In this document: piece after piece, positions 59,111 to 64,000 of the stretch
Layout of the letters: each line of letters begins with the position of its first letter
How positions within the stretch are numbered: position 1 is the first letter of the stretch
Assembly: GCA_911728435.2 (NCBI GenBank)
Contig: OU452208.1
Location: forward strand, 7,254,001-7,318,000
Length of the DNA: 64,000 nucleotides
Direction of reading: 5' to 3'
Origin: Apoderus coryli
Taxonomy: Eukaryota > Arthropoda > Insecta > Coleoptera > Attelabidae
Notes under the pieces: generated by a model
What the model was told of the DNA's origin: nothing
Seen by the model: only the letters and a program-made list of their open reading frames with translations
Databases searched by the model: none
Made by a program: the position numbers and the translations under genes

Positions 59111-60139
59111 CTGAAACGCTCGTAATTTTTGGTAATTTGACTGCATCTATGGTTGCTGGTCTCGATTGGGGCCTCGCGCGACAAATTCCATAGTCATCCT
59201 GGAAAGTGTTCCTTTTACTATACTATTTAATGATAAATAAATACCTGTGTGTGGTATTTGGTAATATAAAAATGAAGTAAAATATATCTTCAGTTATACT
59301 GTGTAGGCAATAATAATATCAAGTTCAGACGAAACTCACAGTGGTAATTGTAGGCTTTTAAAAATACATTTAAATGTATTATAGGTAATATACGATTGAG
59401 GTTTACTTTATCACGAACAAAATGCCTTAGTGCTCGCTCTTTTGCTGATATAATGTAGAAATCCGTACAAATAATGTATTTTGTTTCTACATTGAGCGCT
59501 TTATATAATAAGCTTTAGGGCAATCAAAAGGAGGCATCAGTACGTTCATATGTATATATTATTATTTTTGTAAAAACAGCAATAATATTTAGGTTGTGCG
59601 GTGGTCTTGGAATTATTGAGGGCAGGTAATAAATGTGTATGATTTATGTTTATTTAGACTTTTATACAAATAAGTAAATAAGCTATAATGTAAGTTTTAT
59701 TATTTATAAGGTGTATATTTATCGAAGTCCGGTTTGAACTGTATATTATAATATGATGAAGATGTTTGTGTATATTCGGTTTACCTAACTATTATTGTAA
59801 GCGTTTTGCTATTTGAAATATGATTTTTCTTATAAACATAAGACAGGAAATTCTTTTACTTTTACCACAGCATTAAAAAGTACAGCATTCCGAGTCTACG
59901 TTGGCACTTTGAACTAAACTGTGACGTATGACGCCGCCATTTTGGGTTAAAAGTCAGGTCCTGACTAAAAATAATTATAGTTTTCAGTTTATAACCACAG
60001 TACCTACTGTATTTTTATTTTTGTAAAAATATTTAAGTACATAATAATATCGCTGTCAATTTCAGAAATATTTGTGGTGTCATAGTGATTGAAAACAACC
60101 TTGAGTGGTGTTATCAGTTAAATGTTGACATGATTGGGT
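59111..60139. other. Gene-free stretch
   Basis: No element or exon recognised. GCCGCCATTTTGGG at 59933-59946 contains a YY1/Pho-like GCCAT core, and a related word in opposite orientation occurs at about 61905-61918. No gene could be tied to either. Confidence 0.35.
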
Positions 60140-60715
60140 GATTTTTAATAACAATAATAATAAACACAACAATAATAAAGATTTTATTCGTAAAAAAAAA
60201 GACATTTTTACAAAAGTTGAAGCAGTGCTTCCTAACTTAACCTAAATTAACTTATATTTTAGCTTAAACCTATCTGAAAATTGTTTTACATCGCTGGCCA
60301 AATTAAGTAGGTAGTTTATGTTTACAAATTAATTTGTTCTATTATGCGTCAGACAGCGCTCTTAAACGAAAACCCCTGTAAACTTTTTATATTTCCGGTA
60401 GAGCGTTGTAATATTTTGAAACCGCATAGGAAAATGACCGCTCAAAGATTGATGTTGAGTGTAGGGGTGGCGTAATGACAGTTTTATGAGGAATATTCAC
60501 ATCATACACAGATCCCCGGAACTTTTTTTATTAATCAAAATTAGTGAATGAAAATCCCAGGTTGTTTCATTCTTAACCAGCCGATTTCCTTAATCTTATT
60601 GCTAGCCTCTTTCACCCCTACGAATTCCACATACAAGCCGTGTGCCTGAATTCTGCATCAACTGAATCCTGTTCTCAGCAATTTTAGTCAAATAAGGGCC
60701 ATATATATATTGTCA
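60140..60715 (-). mobile_element. CR1/L2-like LINE, 3' fragment
   Basis: The minus strand reads YGPYLTKIAENRIQLMQNSG then RLVCGIRRGERG, and later SFSYAVSK-type residues, matching the C-terminal domain of the 5420-6130 copy. Frame changes are present. An AATAATAAT-containing 3' tail lies at 60150-60180. Confidence 0.7.
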
Positions 60716-61088
60716 ATAATATTATAACCCCTAGCTGATAGTGTTATCATGCTATCTTGCCACGCGACAAATTGTGTTTATGTTTTACTTTTATTTAGTT
60801 TAAAAACATATTAGATACTGTCATTTAATAATATATGTTTATCAGTTCTTAAAGGTATTACATAAATTTGTACAAAAAATGTATTATTACAACCATTAGA
60901 ACTAAAGAGCGTGAAATCTCAGTCTCTCAACTAGGTTGAGTGCTGTTGAAGCCCAAGAAACAATACACAATAAAAAATAACAAAAAAAAATCAGTACTAC
61001 ACAATAAATACAATATTAAAACACATAAGTATACAAAAATAAAGTGTTGGGTTAAAAACAGTGCAAACAAAATGCCCAAATGAAATGC

Positions 61089-61547
61089 CTAAACGCTGTC
61101 AAGCAATATCTTTTTAATCGTAGATCTGAACACATGCAAACTCTGAGAGAAATCCTTAATCACAAACCGGTTAACTAGCGTGGCGACATTATAAGAGAAC
61201 GATCTTTTAAATATTTCCTTTTTATGAACAGGGACTGTTATTAGACTTTTACGTCTGATGTTTAGATTATGCACATCAGTTCTATACACAATTCTATTAA
61301 CCAGATAAGGAGGGGTTTTATATTTTATTATTTTGTAAAAGAAGCATGTTGAATGGTGAATGCGTCTGTTATACATATTCAGCCAACCTGCCTCCTTAAG
61401 TTTGTGAGATATGCGATGTCTTCTGCGAATGCCAAATATGAACCGCAAGCAAGAGTTCTGCAACTTCTGAACTCTCCCTCTGTCCACACTATCAAGACAA
61501 GGACCGTAAATGCTGTCACAGTAGTTTAAATATATATACATATACAT
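61089..61547 (-). mobile_element. CR1/L2-like LINE, C-terminal fragment
   Basis: A 150-codon open minus-strand stretch reads DSIYGPCLDSVDRGRVQKLQ then NSCLRFIFGIRRRHRISHKL, ending KRSFSYNVATLVNR. It is closest to the C-terminal end of the 6485-8375 copy. It is truncated 5' near 61547. Confidence 0.8.
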
Positions 61548-61549
61548 TT

Positions 61550-63520
61550 CGTAATATAAATTTTACGGTTATACAAATAGTTGTTATAAAATAAACGTAA
61601 AATTATCTAGTATTCATCTAACAGGATCTGTGGGGAAGCGAAAAAAATGTTTAGAACAAGTGTACCACTTATTGGGACAACATTTTACAGCACACACATG
61701 TCCTCCCTGATTGTTCATTGTATTAAGCATAAGATACTTTAGTAAAAATAAAATCCTTTTAATTCTCACGAACGCTATACCAAAAACACAGAATTAGATT
61801 TAAACACAATATTTATTTATCTCGTACACGCCGACAATGAACTGTATATTGAACACAGGAGTGAACGGTATCTATCTACGTCTATGCGATTATTGTGACG
61901 TTTTAACCCATAATGGCGGCATGCGCGACGAGATGCGCAGGACGGCTCACAAGCGGAAAGTCAGAATACTGTATTTGTTCGATATTCGAATATATTTCCT
62001 GATATTTTCGTTGATGATAATTGGTAAATTTGTATTTCGCGCTATTCAAATTTTGAATTGCTATTAAGTACCTACAGCGACTTAAAAAGGGAATGACCGC
62101 GCATGATAAATGCGGTCATATTGGGCAGTCTATTAAAAACCGCCGTATCGTGAACATATTGATATATAAACAAACACGCTAAAATCGTTGTCTATAAAGT
62201 TACGCTATTTTATGGAAAGTTGGGTATTTGGATCAGAATCCAGGCCTGGACAGAGTGAAGAAAGAAGAGTAAATTGGTAAGTCGCACATGCTTAGTTAGT
62301 AATTCAATTTTGTCGCTTTTACAAGTTAAAATTGCTTCAACGCCATTTTGTTTATTTCTAGAATTGAAAAAGGGATACGTCCATTTTTTCTCTCCTTTTA
62401 ACTGATTCTAAAATCGAACAGTATTATTTATTATACTGTGCTTTTACTATATAAACAGTCATAACGCACGTTCGTTTTAAAAATTTGATTGATAGTAAAG
62501 TGAGAAATTAACCTTAAAATTTACATTTTGACAGTTTTTTTGTGCCTTTTATAAAAAGATGCAAGTGAGGTGAGTGGCAGGTGATCGTGTCACTTCAGTC
62601 CAGCTGATCTGAGGTGTTGAAGGATAATGAATGCATATTGTCACAGTGAGATTTAACGTGAACTAAGAGAGCATTGAAAAAAGGGACTTTATCTAAACGA
62701 TTGAAACACTGAATACCCAGTTAAAGTTGAGGGGAGTTTACAAAATGATCGAAACTTAAATTAGAGAAAATTAATATCTTTATTGAATAGAACAAGGTCA
62801 AAAACCTTTATTATTGAAGACTTTCTTAAAAATACATATATATTGACTGTCTAATAATTAAGATACTCCAGTCCCAAAAAGGTAGACCAATTTTGATTGT
62901 GGCATCTTAAGTTTCATAAAAAGATAGCAACAGTTCGCGAAATCCGCGCTGACAACGTCCATATCTGCAGTCTAGACCCATTTGGGACATAGGGTACAAT
63001 TTTTTTTCCGTTCTCTTATAATATGCTAGGCATTTCTTATCTTTGTCTTCTTTGCTCCAGTTATTACCATAAATTCGTATTTTATATTTGAAATTGAAAT
63101 GAAAACTTCTCAAAACACAGAATACATTCTTGATTTAGTTCAAGTATGGATATCCAAATCGTTTAAATCTCAGACTAAAACGCTTTGTTGGTGCATTTGG
63201 TTATTTACCTTACCCACTTTTGCATAATATGTAAATTTTTGGGCATGGCTAGCCCCACATATACCATATTAAAAGTAAAAGAAAGAGTGGTAGTAGTTGG
63301 TAGTATAGGTACCATTAAATTCCTCTATTAATAAATCTGCATATCGGTCTATCATTATTTACATTTGGATAATATAACCCCTGATGCTCTAACTCGAATT
63401 ATGAAGAAGGTCTGATGCTCTAAAATATAATGGTTGAGTTATTATTATGCGGAATGGATGGTAAACAATTTTGAGAGATTGGCAATAATCAACTATGCTG
63501 GTCGAAAACCAAATCTTTGC
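61550..63520. other. Mostly gene-free stretch
   Basis: Apart from a possible first exon at 62212-62276 I see no gene. A short inverted repeat, TGACCGCGCAT then ATGCGGTCA, lies at 62094-62117. Confidence 0.4.
62212..62276 (+). CDS. Possible first coding exon of an unseen gene
   Basis: ATG followed by MESWVFGSESRPGQSEERRV then NW, and a strong donor TTG|GTAAGT. The composition (Gly, Ser, Arg and Glu, no low-complexity AT codons) stands out from the AT-rich surroundings. No partner exon was found before the window ends, so this is a weak call. Confidence 0.25.

Positions 63521-63523
<3 letters not shown>

Positions 63524-63560
<37 letters not shown>
63524..63560. repeat. (TA)n microsatellite
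   Basis: A pure AT/TA run of about 37 bases immediately 5' of a LINE open frame. Confidence 0.95.
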
Positions 63561-63561
<1 letters not shown>

Positions 63562-64000
63562 TCTGCGCTCATTTAAATGTGCGATCGTTAATGGCGCACT
63601 ATGATTCTGTTCATAGTTTAATATTGGAAAAGAATTTTGAAATTTTTGGTGTATCGGAGACCTGGCTCACTGCACTAGTTCCAAATGATATAATTAGCGT
63701 GCCTGGTTATGATTTTGTGCGGGTCGATAGACGGGACAGGGGTGGAGGTGTAGGAATATTTATTAGATCGAGTATACCATATACTGTGCTTACTACCGAT
63801 TGTCAAATCGAACAGATCTGGGTCCGAACTAAGATAGACAATATTTCTATGGCTGTTGGTGTGGTTTACAGGCCGCCGGGTGCGGGATACAACAACTTTA
63901 TTTCTATTCTGGAAAGTACGCTCTTGGAGTTTGTGGGGGGCGTGGATTATGTGCTGTGTATGGGCGATTTCAATATAAATTTGTTGAACACCGAATGCAC
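63561..64000 (+). mobile_element. LINE endonuclease domain, 5' part (continues off window)
   Basis: The plus strand is open to the window edge and reads HLNVRSLMAHYDSVHSLILE, then FGVSETWL, DRRDRGGGVGIFIR, VVYRPPGAGY and MGDFNINLL. These are the successive signatures of the AP-type endonuclease of jockey/CR1-like LINEs (N-xRSL, ETWL, RGGGV, YRPP, GDFN). No stop occurs in the visible 145 codons, so the copy may be fairly young and longer than the others. Confidence 0.85.

Noticed and set aside
61837..62067. Plus-strand frame with CDYCDVLTH, briefly like the U1-C zinc finger
   Set aside because: The His spacing does not fit C-x2-C-x12-H-x5-H and the rest is hydrophobic noise; no splice structure supports it.
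1..64000. CRISPR arrays, operons, bacterial-type promoters
   Set aside because: Spliced animal genes throughout; no regularly spaced repeat-spacer structure. The only regular arrays are the FTSJ1 coding repeats, the 113-bp duplication and the 166-bp tandem repeat.

Overview
This is about 64 kb of AT-rich animal nuclear DNA. The genes are spliced with GT-AG introns and the spacers are full of transposon remnants. Gene content (Rab23, a sialic-acid-phosphatase-like HAD protein, an FTSJ1/Trm7 methyltransferase, neurochondrin, Patj), the many CR1/L2- and jockey-like LINE fragments, and frequent TAGGTA/TACCTA spacer motifs suggest an insect. I cannot fix the order from sequence alone.

Layout. 1-228: upstream end of a Crypton DNA transposon whose coding part lies off the left edge. 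1681-8835 (+): the last four exons of Rab23, with LINE copies in its introns. 9.2-12.1 kb: a PIF/Harbinger element, a LINE remnant and a mariner-like remnant. 13112-31397 (-): a three-exon NANP-like HAD phosphatase stretched over 18 kb. Its two introns hold most of the other genes. Intron 2 holds a two-exon divergent ubiquitin-like gene (14845-15134, -), a decayed copy of its first exon, an intronless NEDD8-like gene (19973-20215, +), a tRNA-like gene, two TIR elements with 3-bp target duplications, and the four-exon FTSJ1-like gene (20819-25279, -). Intron 1 holds a two-exon orphan gene (26462-26951, +) and single-exon neurochondrin (27902-30118, -). 33260-37490 (+): Patj with four PDZ domains in eleven coding exons. 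37.5-64 kb: no confident host gene. It holds LINE copies of several families, a Crypton with two in-frame stops, a 166-bp tandem repeat split by a LINE, fold-back elements, a Copia remnant, and the start of a LINE endonuclease at the right edge.

Most unusual points: (1) same-strand nesting of FTSJ1 and neurochondrin inside NANP introns; (2) a small ubiquitin-like cluster in one intron, including a 76-residue member with Gln at position 44 and Ser-Gly in place of the terminal Gly-Gly; (3) an FTSJ1 enlarged to a predicted 777 residues by a charged repeat inside the catalytic fold and fourteen 15-residue repeats in its tail; (4) a Crypton recombinase stopped near the expected H-x-x-R box. Exon joins were inferred by reading splice sites and checking frame; no transcript data were available.
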